From: Apostichopus japonicus
Taxonomy: Eukaryota > Echinodermata > Holothuroidea > Aspidochirotida > Stichopodidae
Direction: 5' to 3'
Length of the DNA: 64,000 bases
Assembly (NCBI RefSeq): GCF_037975245.1
Contig: NC_092578.1
Coordinates: forward strand, 19,672,821 to 19,736,820
This document shows positions 1 to 12,600 of this stretch, piece after piece; positions within the stretch are counted from its first letter, which is position 1, and each line of letters opens with the position of its first letter. The notes beneath the pieces were generated by a model, which saw nothing but the letters and a program-made list of their open reading frames with translations, was not told where the DNA came from and did not search any database. The position numbers and the translations under genes are program-made.

Positions 1-437
1 TTTTCACTACACAGAAGCACCTAGGATTACCTTCCTGTCCCAGAATGCATCAGTGATTGTGTAGAATTATAGCAGCATACTTTAAGAGTTATACAAGGTT
101 TATTTATTGACTGTATCCATCCTTCATATCTGTCATGGTGTTTTGCACTATACAGAAGCACCCAGGATTACCTTCCTGTCTCAGAATGCATCAGTGATTG
201 TGTAGAATTATAGCAGCATACTTTAAGAGTTATACAAGTTTTATTTATTGACTGTATCCATCCTTCATATCTGTCATGGTGTTTTTCACTACACAGAAGC
301 ACCCAGGATTACCTTCCTGTCCCAGAATGCATCAGTGATTGTGTAGAATTATAGCAGCATACTTTAAGAGTTATATAAGTTTTATTCAGTGACTGTATCC
401 ATCCTTCATATCTGTCATTGTGTTTTTCACTATATAG
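1..437 (+). repeat. Tandem copies of exon-1 acceptor edge, period about 141 bp
   Basis: Units beginning TTTTCACTA occur at 1, 141, 282 and 423; the last runs into the real exon at 438. Each earlier unit keeps a polypyrimidine tract, an AG acceptor and about the first 40 coding bases of the exon, then diverges into AT-rich intron-like sequence. In the decoy units the reading frame meets TAG a few codons after the shared segment. Confidence 0.9.
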
Positions 438-642
438 AAGCACCTAGGATTACCTTCCTGTCCCAGAATGCATCAGTGACCCCTGGATATCCTTATGTAG
501 TCATTTGTGTGGCTGAAGGGTATCCCACACCGCATATCACCTGGCTGCAGGACAGCAGCTTGGAATCAAATCCCCAGCAATTTCTCGCTGTCGGAGCATC
601 AATCATAAAGATACAACTTTCAAGTTCAGAAACATTTTCACG
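438..642 (+). CDS. aGPCR exon 1 in window: first half of Ig domain 1
   Basis: The acceptor is CTATATAG and the donor CG|GTGAGT; phase 1 in, phase 2 out. It encodes the B-C half of an Ig fold: a cysteine in [12 protein letters not shown] followed by HITWLQ, the usual Cys...Trp core. The F-strand cysteine comes from the next exon. Exon 1 plus exon 2 total 270 nt, exactly the length of the single Ig exon at 9454. Confidence 0.88.
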
Positions 643-3600
643 GTGAGTTTTTGAGAAAAATAAAAGCTGTGATGTGTCACGTACATCTGATACTGGAGCA
701 GTTGTTTCTCATGAGTTTGATATGCTAACAGCTTAGCTAGGCAAATGAGTGTCTTTCTGGTTACATAATTCACCTATGGGTCTAGATTTGGTTGATATAT
801 GCTAAAAGGCAGGCATGCACGTTGAACATACTGGGATCCCGCTCCATGTTTTTGCTTGAATTGGGCAAACATATGTTTAATGTTGCTGAAGGTAACATGT
901 GAGTATATACCATATTTAGTGTGATCTTATCCCTCAAAATCTCAAATTAAAAATATTAGGATGTAGCTATGACAAATGGTCTGTTTACCAACAAACTGTG
1001 TCATTTTGTTAGAAAATAGTCCAGATCCCTGCAATGCAAAGATTTGTTTCTTGTTTATTACAAGTTTTGATAGGATTGGATTTGTGTATGGGGAGTAAAA
1101 TGTAAGCGAAGAATGAGTCAGTTTGTTCATCAGCAGATATTAATACAAAGTCGGTTTCGGAAAAAAAAGGAAGGAAAATATCTAAATTACAAAACATTGC
1201 ATATTCATGACCTTTGATCTATAGTTCTCATATATGTGATATTGATGAAATATTTTGTAATTGAATTCAAGTAAATGTGTAAATATTTGAAACCTCAGCT
1301 AATTACAGATTCCTTCACACTGCCATTCTGCATCTTCTCATCCTCCTTCCTACATCAATTGCATATTGTACAGATACTCTTTTGTAAGGATTTTCTGAAC
1401 AATAACTGCTGTCATATTTTATTTTAGGTTTTTACATACCTGTATACAGTACCATGAATACAGTGTCTATGTCAGTTAACAACCTTCTCTTTTTTTAAAT
1501 TCTCATCTTTCTGAAGGGTTACATGCAGGGCATCCCAAGGAAGTTTACTTCAAGAGAAAACAGTACAAGTGAGCCTCATAGGTTAGTATCAATGAACTGT
1601 TTCAGGGTTCCAGTCAGATGGAGAAAGGTCAAAGGTTATACAAACTGTTATCACATGTCTTTTCTACAAATCAGTTATATACTTGCCACATACCTTCATA
1701 TACCATGTAACAACACAAAAGCAAAAAGAGAGAATTCACCTCTTTAATTTATAATATCTGAAAGCGAACAAAAAATTACTTTCATGTTTATGCAAACATG
1801 TAGCCAAATCAATTTCAATTCAAAAAAAGAGAAATAATGGAGATGGCCAGATAAATATATGCCATTATTAAGAGCTGGTTGTCTTTTCTTTCTGTATTTA
1901 TTAGGTTGTGATTTTGTGTTGAAGCGAACCGCGGATTGCGGGGGGAAATTACCGGTTGGGGGTCCTTCGCTTCGAACTCATAAGTGATCAATGAGGAGGC
2001 AAGAGTGTTCTTGCGTTGAAACAACGGCTGACTATTTATTACAAACTCTATGAAAATGATAATGAAAATATACAAATGAACAATAAGTCATGACACATGA
2101 CAGTATTAAATGGCTTGATATAAACTCTTAACTGGCTTAAAGGACTCTTTACTATCTTAATTAAAACTATCCTTACTCGGGGAAAAATCTATACTTGGAA
2201 ACTACGAAATATTCACAGAACCTATGCTCCAATTGTGAAATATATACCAATTACAGAACTCTATCTGTACCATAAATACTCAATAATATCACCCTGCAAT
2301 ACGACATAGCACTCGTACAGTACAGTATAAAAATGTATAAAGTGTATCAAGAATAATGTAAAATGAACATTATGAAATAAACTGCATAAATAATAATAAA
2401 CGTTTGTCACCAGGCGAGGAATTTAACACCTTCATAATGGCCAGCCTAGGGCAACTAATGCCGCTGCAGCTCATTATAGGCCTTTCCACCGTACTGTTCC
2501 TAGACAGCAGGAATTTACACCTCCTGAACCCACAAACTCTCAAGAGACTTGGCACTCCATAGCTATCCATAAAGGCTAAGATTAGAAGGACAAGCTCTGA
2601 GACAACTCTATAGTGACCAACAGTAACAATCATGTTCAAGATACAAAATACAAATATAGTATACGCTCTTTACACTGCGAGCAGTATAATACTCAAATAC
2701 AGGTACAATAAATAATCTTCCAATACAACTGAACTGTCAACAATCAGTACAATACAATAAATAAACTTTCAATTACTTTCTGTATACTACACGTAACTGT
2801 TAATAACTCTCTGGATATAAACTCAACCTAACCGGTACTGTCACTCTACAGTATACTAAAACTCAATATATACCTGTACTGTAACACCACAGTATAAAAG
2901 GTACGCAATACTAACACGTGCTTAACAATACACAACCACTGATCTACACAGTGTACACAACGCACGCTATAAACCCATAGGACCAAGGTCCAAAACACAA
3001 CCTAACATACGTACTCTGTACGGTCAAGTACAACCTAGCCAGAGGAGCAACAATTACAACTACTATTCGATCAACTTACAATAAGGGTACGTACGGCATT
3101 TAAACACAATAATAATATGTATGACTTAAACTCTTACTACACTGAAGTCAGCTCGCTCGCGATAAAGAAGAAGAAGACTCTTCGCTCGCGGTACAGGAAG
3201 CTCTCCATGCTCGCGGACATCGAGACTCCATCAACGCTAGCTCGCTATACTGTAGTAGGTCCGCCATCTTGGAAACCAATGACTTCGAGCCAGATGCCAA
3301 ACCATCCAAAAACCTGCATGAGGCATCCTGCCTCTGAGAAGGGTGACATCTCCTCACGGACTCCAGGTAGTAAGGATATAGAGTATTTCTGGACAATTAA
3401 CGATCCAGATTAAGTAAAAATTAACAAATTATGAAAGGGATAACTAGGCGAAGCCCCGGAGCTCTGCAGGGACGATGCTGCCATTAAAACGACGTATACA
3501 GAACTGAACAATACACGTGGAAACAACTAACGCTACAACTGACTGTTACGAACTATTACGTAAGACATGTAAATACAACGGGTGCACACTACAAAATTTC

Positions 3601-6600
3601 ACTTCACTACAGTGTCAACCTGCAACATTGCAGTCAGTCATATATTACTCAAATATTCAATAACCTTCAAATTTTTCACTAAGAGATGATATTAATCTCA
3701 TATTTCCACACCCTTCAATGTAAATAAGAGATGCTGGTTACACAAACATTTTGATACTCCAAATTATAACTATAACATATTACTTATTGAATTGTCTAAA
3801 GATGTTTTTGAAAATTTATTTATCCCCCCCCCCCCATCTTTCTCTCTTTGCAGTCTGCCTCTGAATATGTTTGTTAAAAATATTATGATCCCTCTTTGAA
3901 GTTACAAGCTTTTCACTAGCTATCATAGAGAGAAAGTTTACGACAACTTTTAAATAATGAATTTATTGTTTCTGCTTAATCCAAGTTGATATATAATTTC
4001 ATCTTGTCAGTTTGTAGGTTTTAGGTTAACTTTCTAATATGTATCTTGGTATATAGATATTTAATATGGTATATATTTTGTATAACTGCAACACAAAATA
4101 TTGCTTTATTTACTTCGATGCTATGCCCAGGGGACAGCTCCACCCCGACGAGTGGACCCTTTCGCAACGAACATGAAGGAAGGTTTTACCACATGTTCGG
4201 CAGATCTCTGATAGACCTGATTGCAACACAGGGCAACAATGGGCGGCTCATCTTTGTTTCAGGCGGTCCCACCCGCAGGCCTTCCACATAACGCCAGGTC
4301 CCTGTCGCGAAACGGACCGGAAGCTTACATCTTCCCCCTCTTTGCATGATCAGCCATCATAGTGGCCCCGCTGACCCTAGTTCAGGCAAAAGTTCTCCAG
4401 CTCCTCGCGGACGAGCCGGCGTTCCTGCCGGAGTCGGTTGTCCCATAGACAGGGGCGCTGGCTCACCCGGACAGCAAGGGCCTACAATTAGATGCCTGGA
4501 AATTGTCTGGTGTTCCCTTAGACAGAAAGGACTTTGGCCGCCAGAGTGAGAACAACCATGGCGACTTACGTTTTCTGCCTACGGAGATTCGGAGTATGCC
4601 GAACGAGACAGACTCTGCCTACCATGGCCTTTCTAACCTTGATCGCCGACTCCTTACTCACACTGTTCCAAGAAGGGAGGCAGGGTTTCGACAATCAAGA
4701 ACTATCGTTCGGCTATTGCTGCCTTCCATCAGGGGCTTCCTCTACGGCTCCACGCCAGGCAACAACGGCACGCCTTGACTAAGGTGCCTTCAGTTCTACG
4801 GTTTGTGGGGTGCTGATAGTTCTCGACCCCTCCTTCTTCGCTAGAACCAGGTTTGGGCTCTCCTACCGGGAGACATCATCATCCCAGAGATCAAGACCTC
4901 TTTGATCCCCGAGAACAGACTACAGTATGGTTTCCCGTTAGGGCACTGAAGTGGTACCTCAACAGAACACAAGATCTCTTGGGTACTTCGACATCTCTGT
5001 TCTTCCTCCTTCGAGTGCCCCACTCAGCATCCTGGGAGGATACCTTGTCCCGCTGTTTGGTGGAAACCATCCACCCTCTGGTTACAGGTCCAGGCAGATC
5101 CATGGCTCACAACAGCAGGGGTTTCACTGCTTCTACAGCCCTGTTCGCAGGCTTTCCGATAGTGGACATCTGCAAGACGACGGCGTGGAAGACTCCAATT
5201 GCTTTGTCGCCTGCTACTTATCGGACATATCACAGGCCGGTTTGGCTTTGGTCGCTCGATGGTACGAGCTCCGGGGGTCCCACCCCTTGGGCCTCCCACC
5301 ATCAGGCAGTGCCACTCGGTGCTTAGGTTGTGGGGAGACAGGTAAGTGGGGAACGAAGTAAATATTATAAAACTTACTGGTTTATATATTTACGAGTGAC
5401 CCACTTACCTGTCTCCATTTCCTGCCACCCTCCCCCGAGGGAGGTGGGACGCAGCCGGACGGGGGAGCGCGGTCATGACTCCTCCACTCGTGTTCTCGTC
5501 GATAGACATCGCCACCCCCTGGGTCGCCTGCGGCTACTTGTCTATCAGTGAGTGTTGTTTCCTTAGTTTGGTATACCAGGTTACTCTTTACCATCTAAGG
5601 TAGTATGGGCCTCGTCCCCTTGTTCAATTAGGCCTCTGTAAGTGTAGGGGGAGGCACGCCTACGGGGTGACGGAGGGCGGACCCCCACCCCGACTGTTCG
5701 GGGTGGGTTCCACCCTCCGCCTGGAGGCGTCAGGGGCCACTTTGGGAAGAAGTGGTCTCAAAATGAAGGAGGTCACAAGGGTCAGTGAGGGTGTACAGTG
5801 TTAAAAGATTACCAGGGCATACTAGACACGGTAGAATGCGGTGCTTAGGTTGTGGGGAGACAGGTAAGTGGGTCACTCGTAAATATATAAACCAGTAAGT
5901 TTTATAATAACCATACCAATTCATGCAATGCCATTTCAATAATTCTAAATGATTGTATCCTCTGTGTTTTTAATTTCAGATTCTCCTCAGTGTCAAACAG
6001 CTTTGACAGATACTGCATCTGTAGAAGCTTGTATGTCAGTTATAAATGAAGTTTTCAACATTGGTAACATTATCTCAGCTGCTGATGGGACAGTACTATA
6101 CAACATTAAAATACCTTGTGCATCACTAGAAATAGACCAGAATAGGCCTGCAGTCTTGGATTTAGAGATTGAAATCAGATCCATTAACCGAGACCGGATG
6201 GAAAGATTCAAACGAGGATTTGGAAACCTGTTGCACACAAATGTGTATGAGAGAATTACCTGTAATCAGTCGAAGGGGGATGCTAGAGTTACTGTACTAC
6301 CCCCTCTATTGATATTGGGCAGAACTGAACTGACTGTTGATGTAAGAGCTGTGAATATACTGAGCCAAGATCTGGGTTTTGCGGACTATAGTTATGATGG
6401 AAGTGGTGGAAATAACCAACCAGACCTAACTATGGAGGTGGGATTCCTCGAGTGTAATGTATCTTGCAGTTTGGATGAATTCAGGAAAGTCATAGACATG
6501 AGCTGTCCAAATCAACTTTTTATTCCAGAGCTCGAAGAAAAGAAGCCTTGGGTTCGCCTTGAAGCTATCAGCAAATGCCCTGTCAATGCATTAGGAGGTA

Positions 6601-9600
6601 ACCCCATAAAATCCAAATCAAATATTCATTTCAAGTTCAAAACAAGATTTGAAGTCTCAAAGAAATGGCAGACTAAAGTTGCATTAACAGTGACCTTCAA
6701 GAATGCAATTTAAAGGTCATCTGTGTAGCCCTAAAATATGATAGATTGTCCAAAAATGGTCAGCTGTGGTCATGCTTTCACTTTTGTATTACTGAACCCA
6801 ATCACAGCAAATCCTACAACAACAAGAAGAAAATTAATGACATTAAAGTTAACCCTTTCTCTTGAATGATTTGTATTTGTAGAACAAAAACAATTATTGG
6901 TAACCTATGGCAAATACTGATAACCTATAATTTCCTTGGACTCAAATATCATTTCTATGTGTAGTCTGATCCCTGATGGAAAGAACCAACATTGTGGCAG
7001 TAGTAGTAATAGTAGTAATGATAGTAGGGGGAGGGGTGTATGCATGGGCAAACAATCAGAAGGTATAGTAGTATTGATAGTAGGGGGAGGGGTGTATGCA
7101 TGGGCAAACAATTAGAAGGTATAGTAGTATTGATAGTAGGGGGAGGGGTGTATGCATGGGCAAACAATTAGAAGGTATAGTAGTATTGATAGTAGGGGAG
7201 GGGTGTATGCATGGGCAAACAATTAGAAGGTATAGTAGTAATGATAGTAGGGGGAGGGGTGTATGCATGGGCAAACAATCAGAAGGTATAGTAGTATTGA
7301 TAGTAGGGGGAGGGGTGTATGCATGGGCAAACAATTAGAAGGTATAGTAGTATTGATAGTAGGGGGAGGGGTGTATGCATGGGCAAACAATTAGAAGGTA
7401 TAGTAGTATTGATAGTAGGGGAGGGGTGTATGCATGGGCAAACAATTAGAAGGTATAGTAGTAATGATAGTAGGGGGAGGGGTGTATGCATGGGCAAACA
7501 ATCAGAAGGTATAGTAGTATTGATAGTAGGGGGAGGGGTGTATGCATGGGCAAACAATCAGAAGCTATAGTAGTAATGATAGTAGGGGGAGGGGTGTATG
7601 CATGGGCAAACAATCAGAAGGTATAGTAGTATTGATAGTAGGGGGAGGGGTGTATGCATAGGCAAACAATCAGAAGCTATAGTAGTAATGATAGTAGGGG
7701 GAGGGGTGTATGCATATAGGCAAACAATCAGAAGGTATAGTAGTAATGATAGTAGGGGGAGGGCGGTGTATGCATAGGCAAACAATCAGAAGCTATAGTA
7801 GTAATGATAGTAGGGGGAGGGGTGTATGCATATAGGCAAACAATCAGAAGGTATAGTAGTAATGATAGTAGGGGGAGGGGTGTATGCATGGGCAAACAAT
7901 CAGAAGGTATAGTAGTAATGATAGTAGGGGGACGGGTGTATGCATGGGCAAACAATCAGAAGCTAGTGTAGTAATGATAGTAGGGGGAGGGGTGTATGCA
8001 TGGGCAAACAATCAGAAGCTAGAGTAGTAATGATAGTAGGGGGAGGGGTGTATGCATGGGCAAACAATCAGAAGGTATAGTAGTAATGATAGTAGGGGGA
8101 GGGGTGTATGCATGGGCAAACAATCAGAAGCTAGAGTAGTAATGATAGTAGGGGGAGGGGTGTATGCATGGGCAAACAATCAGAAGCTAGAGTAGTAATG
8201 ATAGTAGGGGGAGGGGTGTATGCATGGGCAAACAATCAGAAGCTAGAGTAGTATTGATAGTAGGGGGAGCGGTGTATGCATGGGCAAACAATCAGAAGCT
8301 AGAGTAGTAATGATAGTAGGGGGAGGGGTGTATGCATGGGCAAACAATCAGAAGCTAGAGTAGTAATGATAGTAGGGGGAGGGGTGTATGCATGGGCAAA
8401 CAATCAGAAGCTAGAGTAGTATTGATAGTAGGGGGAGCGGTGTATGCATGGGCAAACAATCAGAAGCTAGAGTAGTAATGATAGTAGGGGGAGGGGTGTA
8501 TGCATGGGCAAACAATCAGAAGGTATAGTAGTAATGATAGTAGGGGGAGGGGTGTATGCATGGGCAAACAATCAGAAGCTAGAGTAGTAATGATAGTAGG
8601 GGGAGGGGTGTATGCATGGGCAAACAATCAGAAGGTATAGTAGTATTGATAGTAGGGGGAGCGATGTATGCATAGGCAAACAATCAGAAGGTATAGTAGT
8701 AATGATAGTAGGGGGAGGGGTGTATGCATGGGCAAACAATCAGAAGGTATAGTAGTAATGATAGTAGGGGGAGGGGTGTATGCATGGGCAAACAATCAGA
8801 AGCTAGAATAGTATTGATAGTAGGGGGAGGGGTGTATGCATAGGCAAACAATCAGAAGGTATAGTAGTATTGATAGTAGGGGGAGGGGTGTATGCATGGG
8901 CAAACAATCAGAAGGTATAGTAGTAATAATAGTAGGGGGAGGGGTGTATGCATAGGCAAACAATCAGAAGCTAGAGTAGTAATGATAGTAGGGGGAGGGG
9001 TGTATGCATGGGCAAACAATCAGAAGGTAGTATTGATAGTAGGGGGAGGGGTGCATGCATGGGCAAACAATCACATATCATGAAACTAATTTGTTGTCCA
9101 CACAGTATGAAAGTTATTGCATGGATTCCATTGTTAGCATTGTGAAATGGGATTGCAACTTTATTCCGTTATTGGTTGGAATCTCAATGTTGTTCAATAT
9201 TCTTTTAAATATACTTGCTCTTTTCAAACTTGTTTAGTAATTTCCAGGTCAGTTTGTTTGAATGTTTGGTTTAATCACATATAGTACATCTATGGTAGTT
9301 TATTGGAAGCTTAATTCACAGCCTGCTTAATACAGTAGCCAGTGTAGTTCAATTATTTCTCACTCCGCATTAATCCTGTCGAGATGTAAAACGATGACCT
9401 TCACTAATGTAATGACATTATCGTAGAGTATTTTCTCCTGGTTTATTCTACAGAGCCTGCCATCACAGTGCACCCTGACCAGATGTTAGCATCTCCAGCT
9501 GGTGGTTCCTTGCACACTAGCTGTGAGGGAGACTATACAGCTAGTATCATATGGTACAAGAAGGGATTAAATGGAGATAATCCTACATCCATCACAGGCA

Positions 9601-12600
9601 ATGTCTTAAGCTTCTCTGACCTTGATGCAAGAGATCAGGGATTTTATTTCTGCAGAGCTCAGGGAGGTGGAGCTTATGGAGATTCTTTTGCAGACAGTGA
9701 CCCAGTACTAGTTTTGTTGTTAGGTATTTTATATTTAATCAAAAGCCAAAGTGAAATTGAATAATATAAAACAAATTATCCAACATATATATCTAGAGTA
9801 CATGTACTTTAAAGGCATTGAAGTCTCTGCCCAAACCATGTGTGGCCATCTGAAAAAGTTAACTTTCCGTTGCTTGCAAGTGACGTTTTGTTCGTGTCGC
9901 TACAAAATGCAGACAGTACAGTAATAAAACGTGATACCTTGTTATCTTTTATCTAGACCTGATATGTCCACGCTGCTATGTACACAGTACTGTGGGTATT
10001 GACCGCAGCTGTATGTACTGACTGCATGTACACTAGTGTCTTATTACCGATGGTAGCAATCTGTGTTTGTAATTTCTGGGATCGATGGTGGTGTCTAACA
10101 CTTCTGTTACACCTCATTTGAAACTAGGCCAGATTACCGGCATTAGACGTTTCTTTTTGCGCGAGCCTTCACACCCTTTAACTCTGTAACTCTGTACCAG
10201 TTTCCAGATCTAGGTTTAGGCTTCAGTGGAGCAGGGAGTGGTACTGAGGTGTGATGTACTCACTGTTCATTAGAGGAATCATATAGAAATGTTACTTTAA
10301 TAAGTTGATAAGATCAAAACTGAGGATAGCAAGCATGAAGAGATGTTTAAAATTGCTGGTGAAGCAGTACCGTTGTTTTGATGCGGTAATTTAAAAATAG
10401 ATTTTAATGTTAAAGGGTCATAGTTCAAGATTCAAATCTCTACACAGCTCTGTATGTTAATGAGGTTTTAGTTTAGTTAATTTGATACCTTCTTTATGCT
10501 AGCAACTTGAGTTGTATCATGTCTTGTATGTTATAATTCATTCTCTTATTTGGTTACTCCTGAAGACAGAGACACATATCTACTGGAGATGAGGTTTGAC
10601 AATCTGGTTTATTCTGATGAGATAGCTGACCCAACCAGCACTTTCTTCAGTGCCAATATTAGTGTTGTTCAAGAAGGGGTACGTTTTAATGTACATCAAA
10701 TATTTGTCATTTAAAAGAATTCATATCTACTTGATACAAAATGTTGTCAATTAAGAATGTGCTAGCCAATCATCTTTATTCACTCCCCCAGATGATCCTG
10801 CAGACAATAAATGCATAGTTGAATTCAGTCAGATGGTTTTATATATGTATCTGTAGAGCAGAAGGGTGTATCAATTACAAGGCATGGCAACAGATAAATA
10901 ACTATGAAGGATATTAATAACTCCATTAGACTATATGAAGATAATATTATCAAGAAATAAAGGAGTTGACAACTGGTGAGAAAACTAATTATTATTTTGA
11001 AAACTTTGCTGAAAATTTCTTTTTGTATCTGGTCAGTTTTTGAATCTTTTTACTTCATAGTGTCTATGATTTTATCTTTATAGCAACCACAGAGTGAGTG
11101 AATCATTTGGAAAAATAATGTTTCTTGATTACAGTGAAATAGTATATCTAAAAGTTGTTTTTTTATTAAGAGGATACTCCCATCTAAAATATTGCATAAT
11201 ATGTAAAGCCCTACCTGCATAATTGTCCCTGACAGTCAAGCCTGCCTCGAAGAAAAACAGTCCTCAACTTCACTTGAGCATCACTAATTGTTACTTGATA
11301 GCATAAACTACCCCAAATACTGCCATGAGGATTCATTCTTGAGCACACCTAATTAAATTGACCAGTCACCCTATGATTGTAGACACAAGTGCTCTAATTG
11401 CCAGCACTCCTGTGTGTGAAGTTGGCTTGACCACTGAAATATAACACAATAGCCTATGTTTAATCATGAAGTTGTGCAGAGGAGCATGCAGTATGGCTAG
11501 CATTACCAACTTAGTAAGATATTCAATCTCTCAGGGATTCTGGTAGTATTAGCTATAGGCAGGGAAGATTGTAATGTCAAATTCATCCAATATTATTAAA
11601 ATGACATATTCAAAACATTTGCCCTTGTGACATCATGCCTTAATGATGGCAGTCAAGTCATTTCTGGCCCAGTTTACGGAGAGCCAAACGTTCCATAAAT
11701 GTCGAAAAAGAAAGTGACGTGTCTAAGTTAATATATATATATGTCCAATACAATATATGTTACAATTCCATATGAACATGTCGAAACAAAATACCTTTGT
11801 CTATTTTTACATGATTAATTCCTGTGTGGGCAATTGGGCCTTTGAGGTTGCTGCATGGGCCCTGTTACAGTTAAAATATGAATTCGTTGGTATTTTTGAA
11901 TACCGCAATGTTCAATAGAGCCAACACCTCTAAAAGAGTTATCCTGCTTTTTGTTAACATAATCAAATCATGTGTGGGCCATAGGCCCTTTATGGCTGTT
12001 GTCTGGGGCCCGGTAGAGATAAAAGTCGTAGATGGTATTTTTTGGTTTCTCCAATGTATAAAGGGTCCAATGCAACTACAGGAATTATCCTTGTGTCTTT
12101 GCACATGATTAAATCATGGGTGGGCCATGGACCCTTGAGGTTGTCTGGGCCATGGTAGAGGATAAATTTGCAGTAAATCGAAAAAAGGGCCCAAAAATTG
12201 CACTAAGGCATCAACGTGATCCCTTTGGCTTGAATATTTTATTTCCTTCTCTCAACATGCTGACACAAGTTTTGGGCATTCTCATATAAATCTTGACGTA
12301 CAGTTTTGGGCATTAACAAAACAATGGCGCGCCGATGTTCCAAAATTATAGCATGACATCAATATTGTATCTAGCAAGCAATGTTGACATGACCAGTGTA
12401 GTACGTGTCATGCTGTTACAAGTTGTCGACATGCTGATGTTGCATTTTACATGTTGATAGACGCAATGACATATTGTATTTTGTTTCGACATGTTCATAT
12501 GGAATTGTAACATGTTGATATCGAATTGTAACATGTTGATATCGAATTGGACATATATATATTAACTTCGACACTTCACTTTCTTTTTCGACATTTATGG

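Larger units (their letters stand above)
4110..5910 (+). mobile_element. DIRS-type tyrosine-recombinase retrotransposon remnant
   Basis: A degenerate, 5'-truncated element lies in sense orientation in intron 2. From about 4123 broken frames resemble the end of a DIRS reverse transcriptase/RNase H ([18 protein letters not shown]). From about 4500 to 5330 frames resemble the tyrosine recombinase, with an H-x-x-R box ([10 protein letters not shown], about 5106) and a Tyr-bearing segment (ACYLSDI) in another frame, so it is frameshifted. After it, 5366-5417 is the exact reverse complement of 5856-5907, as expected for an internal complementary region and right inverted terminal repeat. A segment at 5317-5350 recurs directly at 5839-5872. 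No left terminal repeat is seen. The element is inactive. Confidence 0.75.

Noticed and set aside
1428-1490. Alternative exon 2 after the acceptor at 1427
   Set aside because: Gives an Ig-like HTCIQYHEY but meets a stop without a good donor; the exon at 1517 fits phase at both ends.
7056-7955. Several 75-92 codon ORFs on both strands
   Set aside because: They arise because the 56-bp minisatellite lacks stops in some frames; nothing but repeat translation.
6990-9073. CRISPR-like array
   Set aside because: No distinct spacers; units are contiguous minisatellite copies in an animal intron.
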